Assembly (NCBI RefSeq): GCF_001598695.1
Contig: NZ_BCZK01000001.1
Span: 558,001 to 622,000, forward strand
Source of the DNA: Klebsiella oxytoca NBRC 105695
GTDB lineage: Bacteria; Pseudomonadota; Gammaproteobacteria; Enterobacterales; Enterobacteriaceae
DNA: 64,000 nucleotides
Direction: 5' to 3'
Part shown: positions 1 through 10,162 of the stretch, piece by piece
Position numbering within the stretch: the first letter of the stretch is position 1
Layout of the letters: each line of letters begins with the position of its first letter
Notes under the pieces: model-generated
What the model saw: the letters and a program-made list of their open reading frames with translations, nothing else
The model's database searches: none
What the model was told of the DNA's origin: nothing
Made by a program: the position numbers and the translations under genes

Positions 1-1
1 T

Positions 2-142
2 GAAGCCTATCATATGAAAGGCAAAAGCCACGACTGCGGTAATAAGCTGGGCTATATGCAGGCCTTCGTTGAATATGGCGTGCGCCATAAGTCGCTGGGC
101 GCTGAATTTAAATCCTGGCTGGAAAAAGCCATCGCGAAGTAA
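2..142 (+). CDS. galU: GalU, UTP-glucose-1-phosphate uridylyltransferase, C-terminal fragment
   Basis: This is the last 46 codons of an open frame entering from the left edge, ending in TAA at 140-142. The residues ([15 protein letters not shown] then [10 protein letters not shown]) match the end of enterobacterial GalU, which makes UDP-glucose for LPS, capsule and osmoprotectant synthesis in the cytoplasm. The tail after FKSWLEKA is a few residues shorter than in E. coli. A terminator follows. Position before hns agrees with the E. coli order. Identification rests on recalled family sequence plus synteny. Confidence 0.93.
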   Translation, partial: EAYHMKGKSHDCGNKLGYMQAFVEYGVRHKSLGAEFKSWLEKAIAK

Positions 143-164
143 TTGATCGCTACACAATGCACGA

Positions 165-195
165 CCGGGAGCGAGATTCGTTTCCCGGTTTTTTT
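165..195 (+). terminator. galU terminator
   Basis: CCGGGA and TCCCGG pair around a 12-base loop and are followed by seven T residues, a typical rho-independent terminator just after the galU stop. Confidence 0.8.
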
Positions 196-227
196 ATGTC
201 CGCAGGGCACAGGTCCGATTAGCGGAT

Positions 228-257
228 AAAAAAAATCCCGCCGAAGCGGGATTTTTA
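228..257. terminator. hns terminator, possibly bidirectional
   Basis: TCCCGC-cgaa-GCGGGA is flanked by an A run on the left and a T run on the right, so it could stop transcripts from either side. It lies just beyond the hns stop and most likely ends the leftward hns transcript. Confidence 0.75.
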
Positions 258-275
258 AACGGATGCGCGGGGATA

Positions 276-683
276 TTACAGCAGGAAATCGTCCAGCGTT
301 TTACCTTGCTCATCCATCGCTTTCTTGATCACTGCCGGAGTACGACCCTGACCAGTCCAGGTTTTAGTTTCGCCATTTTCGTCAACGTAGCTGTATTTAG
401 CCGGACGTGCAGCGCGCTTGGTTTTAGTTCCCGCTTTAACTGCAGCCATAGTGCTCAGCAGTTCATTAGGATCAATACCGTCAGCAATCAGCATTTCACG
501 ATATTGCTGCAGTTTACGAGTGCGTTCTTCAATTTCCGCAGCCGCAGCGCTTTCTTCTTCACGACGTTCGTTAACGACAACTTCTAATTTTTCCAGCATT
601 TCTTCGAGCGTTTCAAGGGTGCATTCTCTTGCCTGTGCACGAAGAGTACGGATGTTGTTCAGAATTTTAAGTGCTTCGCTCAT
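276..683 (-). CDS. hns: H-NS, nucleoid-associated global silencer
   Basis: This is a 135-residue protein, close to the usual H-NS length. The N-terminal half (about 1-83) is rich in charged heptads typical of the coiled-coil oligomerisation domain. The C-terminal domain (about 95-135) has the AT-hook-like core WTGQGRTP that inserts into the minor groove. H-NS binds AT-rich, often horizontally acquired DNA, and the AT-rich accessory genes of the prophage in this same window would be natural targets (inference). The start [15 protein letters not shown] matches the family start. The gene is monocistronic and AT-rich upstream. Confidence 0.97.
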   Translation of the reverse strand: MSEALKILNNIRTLRAQARECTLETLEEMLEKLEVVVNERREEESAAAAEIEERTRKLQQYREMLIADGIDPNELLSTMAAVKAGTKTKRAARPAKYSYVDENGETKTWTGQGRTPAVIKKAMDEQGKTLDDFLL

Positions 684-776
684 TGTAGTAATCTCAAACT
701 TATATTGTGGGGTGGTTTGTTGGTCTAATAATAGAGCGATAAATTCAGATGTGCAATAGGGGAGAATGTAAGGAAG

Positions 777-1097
777 TCAAAATAACTTGTTATTTGTCTC
801 GGGAATTAATTCATTTAACTTAAATTTTATGTGCGGGTTCACATCTTTCCTGCTTATAGCGCGGTGGAAAACATAAGCTAAAACCCTGAGATAGTATGCT
901 TTTTCTGTTGCGCGATGAGAAAAATTATACTTTGCATGGATAAATATCATTGTCAGTATTAGCGCAGCAGCGGCGATGATGTTTAATATAAAACACTTGT
1001 CCAGCGCGGTTATAGCTATCAGAAAAATGCCTGGTAAGCACAAAAGCGCAATAGCGATGTGAGAGCGGACCGCTGTTGGCGCACGAATAGCAGGCAT
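777..1097 (-). CDS. hypothetical two-TM membrane protein
   Basis: This is an open frame of 106 codons in the hns-tdk gap. Two hydrophobic stretches (about residues 13-31 and 36-54) are followed by a basic, soluble C-terminal half, which suggests a small inner-membrane protein. I do not recognise it. The ribosome binding site is poor: GGGG lies directly against the first ATG, so the true start may be further in. No coding homologue is known to me at this position in E. coli, so it may be non-coding. Confidence 0.3.
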   Translation of the reverse strand: MPAIRAPTAVRSHIAIALLCLPGIFLIAITALDKCFILNIIAAAALILTMIFIHAKYNFSHRATEKAYYLRVLAYVFHRAISRKDVNPHIKFKLNELIPETNNKLF

Positions 1098-1241
1098 TCC
1101 CCTTCAATTAAGATGCTTAATCTATCAGGCATTCGTTGACCGAACATTCCCGGCAATACCCACACGGTGAGGGCTGATAGTGAGTGAATATATGATACAA
1201 TTTTGCTGCGAAAAAACACATTGATTGGGGTTACGCGGCCG

Positions 1242-1859
1242 ATGGCACAACTTTATTTCTACTATTCAGCAATGAATGCAGGCAAGTCTACCGCTCTGTT
1301 GCAGTCTTCATACAATTACCAGGAGCGAGGGATGCGTACTCTGGTTTATACCGCAGAGATTGACGATCGCTTTGGTTCAGGGAAAGTGAGTTCAAGGATT
1401 GGCCTCTCCTCGCCGGCGCGGTTGTATAATACGCAGACAGCGTTATTTACCGACATTGCCGACGAACATAGACGTCAGCCGATTCACTGCGTATTAGTTG
1501 ATGAGAGCCAGTTTTTGACGCGCGAACAGGTGCATGAGCTGTCTGAAGTCGTAGACCAGCTGGATATTCCCGTGCTGTGCTATGGACTGCGTACTGATTT
1601 TCGCGGTGAACTTTTTACCGGCAGTCAATATTTGCTGGCGTGGTCAGATAAGCTGGTTGAATTAAAAACTATCTGTTTCTGCGGTCGTAAAGCGAGCATG
1701 GTTTTGCGCCTCGACCAGGAGGGGCGGCCGTACAATGAGGGGGAACAGGTAGTGATTGGCGGTAATGAACGCTATGTGTCCGTCTGCCGCAAGCATTATA
1801 AGGAGGCGTTGAGCGTCGGTTCTTTAAGCTTTGTGCAGAACAGGCAGCACACCTGCTAA
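1242..1859 (+). CDS. tdk: thymidine kinase
   Basis: This cytoplasmic enzyme phosphorylates thymidine to dTMP for nucleotide salvage. The 205-residue product starts [16 protein letters not shown], with the type II TK P-loop NAGKST at about 11-16. It carries the DES box (VDESQFL) near residue 88, and the structural zinc site is visible as CFCGRK and CRKHY near the C-terminus. The length equals that of E. coli Tdk. An upstream in-frame extension exists, but the family start at 1242 is preferred. It stands alone between hns and adhE with its own terminator. Confidence 0.96.
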   Translation: MAQLYFYYSAMNAGKSTALLQSSYNYQERGMRTLVYTAEIDDRFGSGKVSSRIGLSSPARLYNTQTALFTDIADEHRRQPIHCVLVDESQFLTREQVHELSEVVDQLDIPVLCYGLRTDFRGELFTGSQYLLAWSDKLVELKTICFCGRKASMVLRLDQEGRPYNEGEQVVIGGNERYVSVCRKHYKEALSVGSLSFVQNRQHTC

Positions 1860-1882
1860 TACCTTCCCGTGAGACCCTCTCA

Positions 1883-1907
1883 GGCGCTTATATAGCGCCT
1901 TTTTTTA
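1883..1907 (+). terminator. tdk terminator
   Basis: AGGCGC and GCGCCT form a stem around a short AT loop and are followed by seven T residues, 25 bases after the tdk stop. Confidence 0.8.
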
Positions 1908-1983
1908 TTACTCAACCCTGAACCCTTGATTATACATTTCGGCCGTCTGAGACCTTATGTGGGCCGCTGAACGGGGGAGATAA

Positions 1984-2010
1984 AAAAAGCCCCATCATAA
2001 GATGGGGCTG
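1984..2010 (-). terminator. adhE terminator
   Basis: AGCCCCATC-ataa-GATGGGGCT with an A run on its left. Read leftward this gives a stem followed by T residues, directly after the adhE stop at 2038. Confidence 0.8.
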
Positions 2011-2037
2011 GTATTAACGTTCTTGACTACTGTGAGA

Positions 2038-4713
2038 TTAAGCGGATTTCTTCGCTTTTTTCTCAGCTTTACCCGGCGCGGCTTCTTTCTTCTCTTCCAC
2101 GCCGCCTTCGACGTAATGGCGACCGTAGTAGGTATCCAGCAGAATCTGTTTCAGCTCGGCAATCAGCGGATAGCGCGGGTTGGCGCCGGTGCACTGGTCA
2201 TCGAATGCGTCTTCAGACAGCTTATCAACGTGGGCCAGGAAGTCAGCTTCCTGCACGCCAGCTTCGCGGATAGACTTAGGAATACCCAGTTCAGCTTTAA
2301 TTTCTTCCAGCCAGCCAAGCAGTTTTTCGATTTTCGCTGCGGTGCGGTCACCCGGTGCAGTCAGACCCAGGTGGTCAGCGATTTCCGCATAGCGACGACG
2401 GGCCTGCGGACGGTCGTACTGGCTGAATGCCGTCTGTTTGGTCGGGTTGTCGTTGGCGTTATAGCGGATAACGTTGCTGATCAACAGGGCGTTCGCCAGA
2501 CCGTGAGGAATGTGGAACTGAGAACCCAGTTTGTGCGCCATGGAGTGACATACACCCAGGAAGGCGTTAGCAAACGCAATACCGGCGATTGTTGCAGCAC
2601 TGTGTACGCGCTCACGCGCTACCGGGTTCTTAGAACCTTCATGGTAAGACGCCGGCAGGTTTTCTTTCAGCAGCTTCAGCGCCTGCAGCGCCTGGCCGTC
2701 GGAGAACTCGGAAGCCAGTACGGAAACGTAAGCTTCCAGCGCATGGGTCACCGCATCCAGACCACCGAAAGCACACAGGGATTTCGGCATTTCCATGACC
2801 AGGTTAGCATCAACAATCGCCATATCCGGAGTCAGGGCATAGTCAGCCAGCGGGTATTTCTGCCCGGTTGCATCATCGGTAACAACGGCGAACGGCGTGA
2901 CTTCAGAGCCGGTGCCAGATGTGGTGGTGATCGCCACCATTTTGGCTTTAACGCCCATTTTCGGGAACTTGTAGATACGCTTACGGATATCCATAAAGCG
3001 CAGCGCCAGCTCTTCGAAGTGGGTTTCCGGATGTTCGTACATGACCCACATGATTTTCGCCGCGTCCATCGGGGAACCGCCGCCCAGGGCGATAATTACG
3101 TCCGGTTTGAAAGAGTTCGCCAGCTCAGCGCCTTTACGGACGATGGTCAGAGTCGGGTCAGCTTCCACTTCAAAGAAAACTTCTGTTTCAACGCCGGCCG
3201 CTTTCAGTACGGAAGTGATCTGGTCTGCGTAGCCGTTGTTAAACAGGAAACGGTCGGTGACGATCAGCGCGCGTTTGTGACCATCAGTAATCACTTCATC
3301 CAGCGCGATTGGCAGTGAGCCACGACGGAAGTAGATAGATTTCGGAAGTTTGTGCCACAACATGTTTTCAGCTCGCTTAGCAACGGTTTTCTTGTTGATC
3401 AGGTGCTTAGGACCAACGTTTTCCGAGATGGAGTTACCACCCCATGAACCACAACCCAGAGTCAGGGAAGGTGCGAGTTTGAAGTTATACAGGTCACCGA
3501 TACCACCCTGAGAAGCCGGGGTGTTGATCAGGATACGTGCGGTTTTCATCAACTGACCGAAGTAAGCAACGCGTTCTGGCTGGTTATCCTGGTCGGTATA
3601 CAGGCAGGAAGTGTGGCCGATACCGCCCATAGCAACCAGTTTTTCCGCTTTATCAACCGCGTCTTCGAAGTTCTTCGCACGATACATCGCCAGCGTCGGG
3701 GACAGTTTTTCGTGGGCAAACGGCTCGCTTTCATCAACGTCGGTGACTTCACCAATCAGAATCTTGGTGGACACAGGAACGGTGAAGCCTGCCAGCTCAG
3801 CGATTTTATACGCAGGTTGACCAACGATAGCGGCGTTCAGCGCGCCATTTTTCAGAATGATATTCTGAACCGCTTTCAGCTCCTGGCCCTGCAGCAGGTA
3901 GCCGCCGTGGCTGGAGAAACGTTCGCGAACGGCGTCGTATACGGAATCTACAACGACTACGGACTGCTCGGAAGCACAAATAACGCCGTTATCGAAGGTT
4001 TTAGACATCAGTACGGATGCGACGGCGCGTTTGATATCAGCCGTTTCGTCGATAACAACGGGAGTGTTACCCGCGCCTACGCCGATTGCCGGTTTACCAG
4101 AGCTGTACGCTGCTTTAACCATGCCCGGACCGCCGGTAGCGAGGATCAGGTTGATATCCGGGTGATGCATCAGCGCATTGGACAGTTCTACGGAAGGCTG
4201 GTCAATCCAACCAATCAGATCTTTCGGCGCGCCGGCAGCGATAGCCGCCTGCAGTACGATATCAGCTGCTTTATTGGTTGCATCTTTAGCACGCGGATGC
4301 GGCGAGAAGATGATGGCGTTACGAGTCTTCAGGCTAATCAGAGATTTAAAGATAGCGGTTGAAGTCGGGTTAGTAGTCGGGACGATACCGCAGATGATAC
4401 CAATCGGTTCAGCGATTGTAATAGTACCAAAGGTGTCATCTTCAGACAGGACGCCGCAGGTCTTTTCATCTTTATAGGCGTTATAGATGTATTCGGAAGC
4501 AAAGTGGTTTTTGATCACTTTATCTTCGACGATGCCCATGCCGGATTCGGCAACGGCCATCTTAGCGAGAGGGATTCGAGCATCTGCAGCGGCCAGAGCG
4601 GCGGCGCGGAAGATTTTGTCTACTTGTTCTTGAGTGAAACTGGCATATTCACGCTGGGCTTTTTTTACGCGCTCTACGAGTGCGTTAAGTTCAGCGACAT
4701 TAGTAACAGCCAT
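2038..4713 (-). CDS. adhE: AdhE, bifunctional acetaldehyde-CoA/alcohol dehydrogenase
   Basis: This 891-residue fused enzyme converts acetyl-CoA to acetaldehyde and then to ethanol, regenerating NAD+ in fermentation. The N-terminal half (about 1-440) is an aldehyde dehydrogenase domain with the catalytic Cys in [10 protein letters not shown]. The C-terminal half (about 450-870) is an Fe-dependent alcohol dehydrogenase with the [10 protein letters not shown] nucleotide loop and the metal-binding CHSMAHKLG region. AdhE assembles into spirosomes. The lysine/alanine-rich tail is typical. The start [10 protein letters not shown] matches E. coli. It is divergent from ychE with a long upstream region, as expected for a highly regulated fermentation gene. 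Confidence 0.98.
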   Translation of the reverse strand: MAVTNVAELNALVERVKKAQREYASFTQEQVDKIFRAAALAAADARIPLAKMAVAESGMGIVEDKVIKNHFASEYIYNAYKDEKTCGVLSEDDTFGTITIAEPIGIICGIVPTTNPTSTAIFKSLISLKTRNAIIFSPHPRAKDATNKAADIVLQAAIAAGAPKDLIGWIDQPSVELSNALMHHPDINLILATGGPGMVKAAYSSGKPAIGVGAGNTPVVIDETADIKRAVASVLMSKTFDNGVICASEQSVVVVDSVYDAVRERFSSHGGYLLQGQELKAVQNIILKNGALNAAIVGQPAYKIAELAGFTVPVSTKILIGEVTDVDESEPFAHEKLSPTLAMYRAKNFEDAVDKAEKLVAMGGIGHTSCLYTDQDNQPERVAYFGQLMKTARILINTPASQGGIGDLYNFKLAPSLTLGCGSWGGNSISENVGPKHLINKKTVAKRAENMLWHKLPKSIYFRRGSLPIALDEVITDGHKRALIVTDRFLFNNGYADQITSVLKAAGVETEVFFEVEADPTLTIVRKGAELANSFKPDVIIALGGGSPMDAAKIMWVMYEHPETHFEELALRFMDIRKRIYKFPKMGVKAKMVAITTTSGTGSEVTPFAVVTDDATGQKYPLADYALTPDMAIVDANLVMEMPKSLCAFGGLDAVTHALEAYVSVLASEFSDGQALQALKLLKENLPASYHEGSKNPVARERVHSAATIAGIAFANAFLGVCHSMAHKLGSQFHIPHGLANALLISNVIRYNANDNPTKQTAFSQYDRPQARRRYAEIADHLGLTAPGDRTAAKIEKLLGWLEEIKAELGIPKSIREAGVQEADFLAHVDKLSEDAFDDQCTGANPRYPLIAELKQILLDTYYGRHYVEGGVEEKKEAAPGKAEKKAKKSA

Positions 4714-5190
4714 AATGCTCTCCTGATAATGTTAAACTTTTTTAGTGAATCAGTAGCTCGATTCGACAGTATAGACAGTGTGTTAACTGCTTGCATTTAA
4801 ATGTTAACGTAAAGAATTTTGTGCTTCTGACTTCACCGATTGACTAAAAAAGCTTTTGTTTTTTCTTTCAGGTACCGCTGTTGTGCCTCCTCTCTGTGTG
4901 TAAACAAGGTTACTCACTTCTGAGTACAAATTATGTGATCTAAATCAATAATCGGCAAAGCTGATACCTTTCAGCAGGTCATTTTTTGACCAATTTGCTC
5001 AAGTGTAATGATACGGTATGCTAATTAAATGACTAAATAGCATTGCATAAACAAATAAATAACATTCCAGCCTTATTATGTACTTCCAGATGAATAGAGA
5101 TGAATTATGCTATCAAACAGCGTATCTTCTCGCGGATATTTTATGCTGGTAACTGTCAACAGCCATTTTTATGATGCTGCGGAGCGCCCT
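4714..5190. promoter_or_regulatory. adhE/ychE divergent upstream region
   Basis: This is about 480 bases of AT-rich DNA without a convincing gene; short frames inside it have no family resemblance. It must hold the leftward adhE promoter and leader and the rightward ychE promoter. An AGGAG-type site (CTCTCCT on this strand, 4718-4724) lies just before the adhE start. I could not assign individual regulator sites with confidence. Confidence 0.5.
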
Positions 5191-5838
5191 GTGATTCAGT
5201 CGTTGTTCGATTTTTCAGCCTACTTTAAATTTTTTATTGGGTTATTTGCGCTGGTAAACCCGGTTGGCATTATCCCGGTGTTCATTAGTATGACCAGCTA
5301 CCAGACGGCGGCCGTACGCAACAAAACCAACCTGACCGCCAACCTGTCCGTCGCCATTATCCTGCTCACGTCGCTGTTTTTGGGCGATGCAATTCTGCAG
5401 GTCTTCGGCATTTCCATTGATTCTTTCCGCATTGCCGGCGGGATTCTGGTCGTCACCATTGCCATGTCGATGATTAGCGGCAAGCTGGGCGAGGATAAAC
5501 AGAACAAGCAAGAAAAATCAGAAACGGCCATTCGCGAGAGTATTGGCGTGGTGCCGCTGGCGCTGCCCCTGATGGCCGGTCCCGGGGCCATCAGTTCGAC
5601 TATTGTCTGGGGAACGCGCTATCACAGTGTCGCCCACTTTGTTGGCTTTTCCGTCGCTATCGCGCTTTTTGCGCTGTGCTGCTGGGGCATTTTCCGTATG
5701 GCCCCCTGGCTGGTTCGTTTACTTGGTCAAACCGGTATCAACGTAATTACCCGTATTATGGGACTGTTGCTGATGGCTCTCGGGATTGAGTTTATCGTGA
5801 CCGGTATAAAGGCGCTGTTTCCAGGGCTGGTGAATTAA
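5191..5838 (+). CDS. ychE: YchE, MarC-family inner membrane protein
   Basis: This is a 215-residue polytopic membrane protein of the MarC/UPF0056 family, with about six hydrophobic segments; its function is unknown. I chose the GTG at 5191, preceded by GGAG at a good distance, because the product then begins VIQSLFDF and has the E. coli YchE length. A longer frame opens at 5107 but adds 28 residues that the family lacks. The stretch FKFFIGLFALVNPVGIIPVF is the characteristic first MarC segment. It lies between adhE and oppA as in E. coli. Confidence 0.93.
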   Translation: MIQSLFDFSAYFKFFIGLFALVNPVGIIPVFISMTSYQTAAVRNKTNLTANLSVAIILLTSLFLGDAILQVFGISIDSFRIAGGILVVTIAMSMISGKLGEDKQNKQEKSETAIRESIGVVPLALPLMAGPGAISSTIVWGTRYHSVAHFVGFSVAIALFALCCWGIFRMAPWLVRLLGQTGINVITRIMGLLLMALGIEFIVTGIKALFPGLVN

Positions 5839-6587
5839 CCTGCATCGCTTTGTGCGCGGGGCTCATTGTCCCGCGTTTGCTAAATATCAGTAAAACATAT
5901 CAAAAATGGTGATTTATCTGGCTGGTATACGTTTTTTTAATGCCTGATAATGTTATTTATTTTCAGTTAATTACCCCTGTAATTTACGTCTTTCCTGCCG
6001 TTTTACCCACAGTCGCTACTGTTATTTTCTTCACATCATTCTCTGGCGCTTGCCGTCTGATAATCGAAATGATATTAGTAATTTATCTCGTGAAGCAGAT
6101 GAATGTGCTAAATAATAAGCGAATGTTAAATTTTCGTACAAAATTTCATCGATTCACTGAGATTTGGCATTCAATGCGAGTATTTTATTTTAACGTCATG
6201 ATAAATAACAATTTTTTAAACATTGCCCTGCCTGATGCTGACTCGGCTACCGCAATGATCTGGCGACAAAAGAGAATCCGGTAACATATTTGCAAATTGC
6301 ATTGGCGGACAATAAAGCGTTTTGGTACTTTCCGGCGTGATCTTTAGTGAATTCATGCGCAAATGAGAATTCTTATTAAATAGCTCATTGCGACTTAAAA
6401 TCGCCCCCGGACAGGGGGGTAAGAATCGACGTCAAGGCTGCCGTTTGAGCGGTCGTAATAAATAAGTCGGTGATAGCAAGCAGTACTCGCTGGCAGCTGC
6501 ATAAACTCCTGCACTGTTCAGAATCCAGAAAAGAGAAAACAGGCTGGTTAAATAGCCAGTAATTATAATGAGTGGAGTAACAAACAC
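5839..6587. promoter_or_regulatory. ychE-oppA intergenic region and opp leader
   Basis: This is 750 bases with no credible gene; one 114-codon frame (5940-6284) has no recognisable product and no ribosome site. The start holds a GC hairpin (GCGGG and CCCGC, about 5857-5874) that may end ychE. Near the end are two possible RNA hairpins (CCCCC/GGGGG at 6404-6419 and CTGG/CCAG at 6543-6558), followed by GGAG at 6574 serving oppA. In related bacteria the opp leader is a target of the small RNA GcvB. A site here is expected but I did not map it. Confidence 0.5.
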
Positions 6588-8219
6588 ATGACCATCATCA
6601 CGAAAAAAAGCCTGGTAGCCGCAGGCGTACTCTCTGCATTAATGACAATCAACGCCGCGGTGGCGGCAGATGTACCGGCAGGGGTACAGCTGGCGGATAA
6701 ACAAACGCTGGTACGTAACAACGGCTCCGAAGTTCAGTCTCTCGATCCGCACAAAATTGAAGGCGTGCCGGAGTCCAATATTAGCCGCGATTTGTTTGAA
6801 GGGCTGTTGGTAAGCGACCTTGATGGCCATCCGGTGGCGGGTGTGGCGGAAAAATGGGACAACAAAGATTTTAAAGTCTGGACCTTCCATCTGCGTAAAG
6901 ATGCTAAGTGGTCCGACGGTTCGCCGGTTACCGCGCAAGATTTTGTTTATAGCTGGCAGCGTCTGGCGGATCCGAAAACAGCCTCGCCTTATGCAAGTTA
7001 TTTACAGTACGGTCACCTGGCCAACGTTGACGACATCATCGCCGGGAAAAAGCCAGCAACCGATCTGGGCGTCAAAGCGCTGGACGATCATACCTTCGAA
7101 GTGACCCTTAGCGAACCGGTACCTTATTTCTACAAACTTCTCGTGCACCCATCCGTTTCTCCAGTTCCTAAAGCCGCTATTGAGAAATTTGGTGACAAAT
7201 GGACCCAGCCGGCCAATATCGTCAGCAACGGCGCGTATAAATTAAAAGACTGGGTAGTGAACGAACGTATTGTACTGGAACGTAATGCTAACTACTGGGA
7301 TAACGGCAAAACCGTTATTAATCAGGTTACCTTTTTGCCGATCGCTTCTGAAGTCACCGACGTCAACCGCTACCGCAGCGGCGAAATCGATATGACCTAT
7401 AACAATATGCCGATCGAACTGTTCCAGAAACTGAAAAAAGAGATCCCGCAAGAAGTTCACGTCGATCCGTATCTGTGTACTTATTACTACGAAATCAATA
7501 ACCAGAAAGCGCCGTTTACCGATGTTCGCGTGCGTACCGCGCTGAAGATGGCGCTGGACCGCGACATTATTGTCAATAAAGTGAAAAACCAGGGCGACCT
7601 GCCAGCCTATAGCTATACGCCGCCGTATACCGATGGCATGAAGCTCATCGAACCTGAGTGGTTCAAGTGGTCACAGGAAAAACGTAATGAAGAAGCGAAA
7701 AAACTGCTGACCGAAGCCGGCTATTCTGCTGACAAGCCGCTGACTTTCAATCTTCTCTATAACACTTCCGATCTGCACAAAAAACTGGCTATCGCCGTGG
7801 CTTCGATCTGGAAGAAAAATCTGGGTGTCAACGTGAAGCTGGAAAATCAGGAATGGAAAACCTTCCTCGATAATCGCCATCAGGGTACCTTCGATGTCGC
7901 ACGCGCCGGCTGGTGCGCGGACTACAACGAACCCACTTCCTTCCTGAATACCATGCTGAGCGACAGCTCAAACAACACTTCGCATTATAAGAGCCCGGCT
8001 TTCGACAAGATTATTGCCGAAGCGCTGAAAACCAGCGATGAAGCAAAGCGCGCGGATCTCTATGCACAATCCGAGCAGCAGCTGGATAAAGACTCCGTCA
8101 TTGTACCGGTCTTCTATTATGTTAACGCCCGTTTGGTTAAGCCGTGGGTAGGTGGGTATACCGGTAAAGATCCGCTGGATAATACTTACACAAGAAATAT
8201 GTACATTGTGAAGCACTAA
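6588..8219 (+). CDS. oppA: OppA, periplasmic oligopeptide-binding protein
   Basis: OppA captures di- to pentapeptides in the periplasm and delivers them to OppBCDF. The 543-residue product starts with a Sec signal (KK, hydrophobic core, cleavage after AVA near residue 26). The mature part is a family 5 solute-binding protein, including the segment VQSLDPHKIEGVPESN that lines the early fold. The length equals that of E. coli OppA. A GGAG site precedes the ATG. It heads the oppABCDF operon and is separated from oppB by a strong hairpin, which would favour its higher expression. Confidence 0.97.
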   Translation: MTIITKKSLVAAGVLSALMTINAAVAADVPAGVQLADKQTLVRNNGSEVQSLDPHKIEGVPESNISRDLFEGLLVSDLDGHPVAGVAEKWDNKDFKVWTFHLRKDAKWSDGSPVTAQDFVYSWQRLADPKTASPYASYLQYGHLANVDDIIAGKKPATDLGVKALDDHTFEVTLSEPVPYFYKLLVHPSVSPVPKAAIEKFGDKWTQPANIVSNGAYKLKDWVVNERIVLERNANYWDNGKTVINQVTFLPIASEVTDVNRYRSGEIDMTYNNMPIELFQKLKKEIPQEVHVDPYLCTYYYEINNQKAPFTDVRVRTALKMALDRDIIVNKVKNQGDLPAYSYTPPYTDGMKLIEPEWFKWSQEKRNEEAKKLLTEAGYSADKPLTFNLLYNTSDLHKKLAIAVASIWKKNLGVNVKLENQEWKTFLDNRHQGTFDVARAGWCADYNEPTSFLNTMLSDSSNNTSHYKSPAFDKIIAEALKTSDEAKRADLYAQSEQQLDKDSVIVPVFYYVNARLVKPWVGGYTGKDPLDNTYTRNMYIVKH

Positions 8220-8227
8220 TGGCAATA

Positions 8228-8257
8228 CGTGAGGCAGGCATCATTGCCTGCCTCACG
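8228..8257 (+). promoter_or_regulatory. 12-bp perfect hairpin between oppA and oppB
   Basis: CGTGAGGCAGGC and GCCTGCCTCACG form a perfect 12-bp stem with a six-base loop. No T run follows, so it is probably not a full terminator. It more likely protects the oppA mRNA 3' end or attenuates read-through, giving an excess of binding protein over the membrane components (inference). Confidence 0.75.
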
Positions 8258-8307
8258 GTGTCTTATTTCATCGCACTATTGAAGGCACACGCCAGAAGGT
8301 ACGGGCA

Positions 8308-9228
8308 ATGTTAAAATTTATCTTACGTCGCTGTCTGGAAGCGATTCCGACGCTATTTATTCTTATTACTATCTCTTTCTTCATGATGCGTCTTGCGCCG
8401 GGAAGCCCTTTTACCGGTGAACGCACGCTGCCGCCGGAAGTCATGGCGAATATTGAAGCAAAATACCATTTAAACGACCCCATCATGACCCAGTACTTCA
8501 ACTACCTGAAGCAGCTGGCGCACGGTGATTTCGGTCCTTCTTTTAAATATAAAGATTATTCAGTCAACGATCTGGTGGCCTCCAGCTTCCCGGTATCAGC
8601 CAAATTAGGCTTTGCCGCGTTTTTTCTGGCGGTGGTGCTCGGCGTGACGGCCGGGGTTATTGCAGCATTGAAGCAAAATACGAAATGGGATTTTGCCGTG
8701 ATGGGGATAGCAATGACCGGAGTCGTGATACCGAGTTTCGTGGTGGCGCCACTGCTGGTCATGATATTCGCCATTACGCTGCACTGGTTGCCGGGCGGGG
8801 GATGGAACGGCGGGGCGCTGCAATATATGATTTTGCCGATGGTCGCTCTGTCGTTAGCCTATATCGCCAGTATCGCGCGTATTACCCGCGGTTCGATGAT
8901 CGAGGTTTTGCACTCTAACTTCATCCGCACCGCCAGGGCAAAAGGCTTGCCGATGCGCCGTATTATTCTGCGCCATGCCTTAAAGCCTGCGCTGCTGCCG
9001 GTACTTTCCTATATGGGGCCCGCCTTCGTCGGTATTATCACCGGCTCAATGGTTATCGAAACGATTTATGGTCTGCCGGGAATCGGTCAGCTGTTCGTCA
9101 ACGGCGCGCTGAACCGCGACTACTCGCTGGTGCTCAGCCTGACCATTCTGGTGGGCGCATTGACCATTCTGTTTAACGCGATTGTTGACGTGCTGTATGC
9201 CGTTATCGATCCGAAAATTCGTTACTGA
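8308..9228 (+). CDS. oppB: OppB, oligopeptide ABC transporter permease
   Basis: This is a 306-residue integral membrane permease with about six transmembrane helices and the N-terminal segment MLKFILRRCLEAIPTLFIL typical of the DppB/OppB type. The cytoplasmic EAA coupling loop (FIRTARAKGLPMRRIILRH) contacts the ATPases OppD and OppF. It pairs with OppC to form the translocation pore. It lies 88 bases after oppA behind a hairpin and is followed by oppC after 14 bases. Confidence 0.97.
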   Translation: MLKFILRRCLEAIPTLFILITISFFMMRLAPGSPFTGERTLPPEVMANIEAKYHLNDPIMTQYFNYLKQLAHGDFGPSFKYKDYSVNDLVASSFPVSAKLGFAAFFLAVVLGVTAGVIAALKQNTKWDFAVMGIAMTGVVIPSFVVAPLLVMIFAITLHWLPGGGWNGGALQYMILPMVALSLAYIASIARITRGSMIEVLHSNFIRTARAKGLPMRRIILRHALKPALLPVLSYMGPAFVGIITGSMVIETIYGLPGIGQLFVNGALNRDYSLVLSLTILVGALTILFNAIVDVLYAVIDPKIRY

Positions 9229-9242
9229 CGCTGGGGTTCGCC

Positions 9243-10151
9243 ATGATGTTAAGTAAGAAAAACAACGAGGCGCTGGAAAACTTCAGTGAAAAACTGGAAG
9301 TCGAGGGGCGTAGCCTCTGGCAGGATGCCCGCCGCCGCTTTATGCATAACCGCGCCGCGGTTGCCAGCCTGATTGTGCTGGTGATTATTGCGCTGTTCGT
9401 TACCATCGCGCCGATGGTAACGCAGTTCTCCTATTACGATACTGACTGGGGCATGATGTCCAGCGCGCCCGATATGGAGTCCGGCCACTACTTTGGTACC
9501 GACTCTTCCGGCCGCGATCTGCTGGTGCGCGTGGCTATCGGCGGGCGTATCTCATTGATGGTCGGCGTTGCTGCTGCGCTGGTGGCGGTGATTCTGGGAA
9601 CGCTTTACGGTTCGCTTTCTGGCTATCTGGGCGGCAAAGTGGATTCGGTGATGATGCGCCTGCTGGAAATCCTCAACTCCTTCCCGTTTATGTTCTTCGT
9701 CATTCTGCTGGTGACCTTCTTTGGCCAGAATATCCTGCTGATTTTCGTGGCTATAGGCATGGTCTCCTGGCTGGATATGGCGCGTATCGTTCGCGGTCAG
9801 ACCTTGAGCCTGAAGCGAAAAGAATTCATTGAGGCTGCGCAGGTCGGCGGCGTTTCAACGCGCAATATCGTTATCCGCCATATCGTGCCTAACGTGCTTG
9901 GAGTGGTTGTGGTGTATGCCTCACTGCTGGTCCCAAGCATGATTCTGTTTGAATCCTTCTTAAGCTTCCTCGGTCTGGGGACCCAGGAGCCGTTAAGCAG
10001 CTGGGGCGCGCTGCTCAGCGATGGCGCCAACTCGATGGAAGTGTCGCCGTGGCTGCTACTGTTTCCTGCCGGTTTCCTGGTAGTTACGCTGTTTTGTTTT
10101 AACTTTATCGGCGATGGCCTGCGTGATGCCCTCGACCCGAAAGACCGCTAA
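9243..10151 (+). CDS. oppC: OppC, oligopeptide ABC transporter permease
   Basis: This is a 302-residue second permease of the importer. A cytoplasmic N-terminal leader (about 1-40) precedes the first membrane helix, as is usual for the DppC/OppC type. The EAA loop appears as EFIEAAQVGGVSTRNIVIRH. The segment GTDSSGRDLLVRVAIGGR is a hallmark of the family. The ATG at 9243 is followed in frame by a second ATG. It is 11 bases ahead of oppD and translationally linked with it. Confidence 0.97.
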   Translation: MMLSKKNNEALENFSEKLEVEGRSLWQDARRRFMHNRAAVASLIVLVIIALFVTIAPMVTQFSYYDTDWGMMSSAPDMESGHYFGTDSSGRDLLVRVAIGGRISLMVGVAAALVAVILGTLYGSLSGYLGGKVDSVMMRLLEILNSFPFMFFVILLVTFFGQNILLIFVAIGMVSWLDMARIVRGQTLSLKRKEFIEAAQVGGVSTRNIVIRHIVPNVLGVVVVYASLLVPSMILFESFLSFLGLGTQEPLSSWGALLSDGANSMEVSPWLLLFPAGFLVVTLFCFNFIGDGLRDALDPKDR

Positions 10152-10162
10152 GGAGCGCCGTC

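Noticed and set aside
2002-3318. 438-codon frame on the + strand inside adhE
   Set aside because: It is the antisense shadow of adhE: no ribosome site, Arg/Phe-rich composition and no family.
5940-6284. 114-codon frame in the oppA upstream region
   Set aside because: No ribosome site, no recognisable product, and it lies in a region expected to be regulatory.
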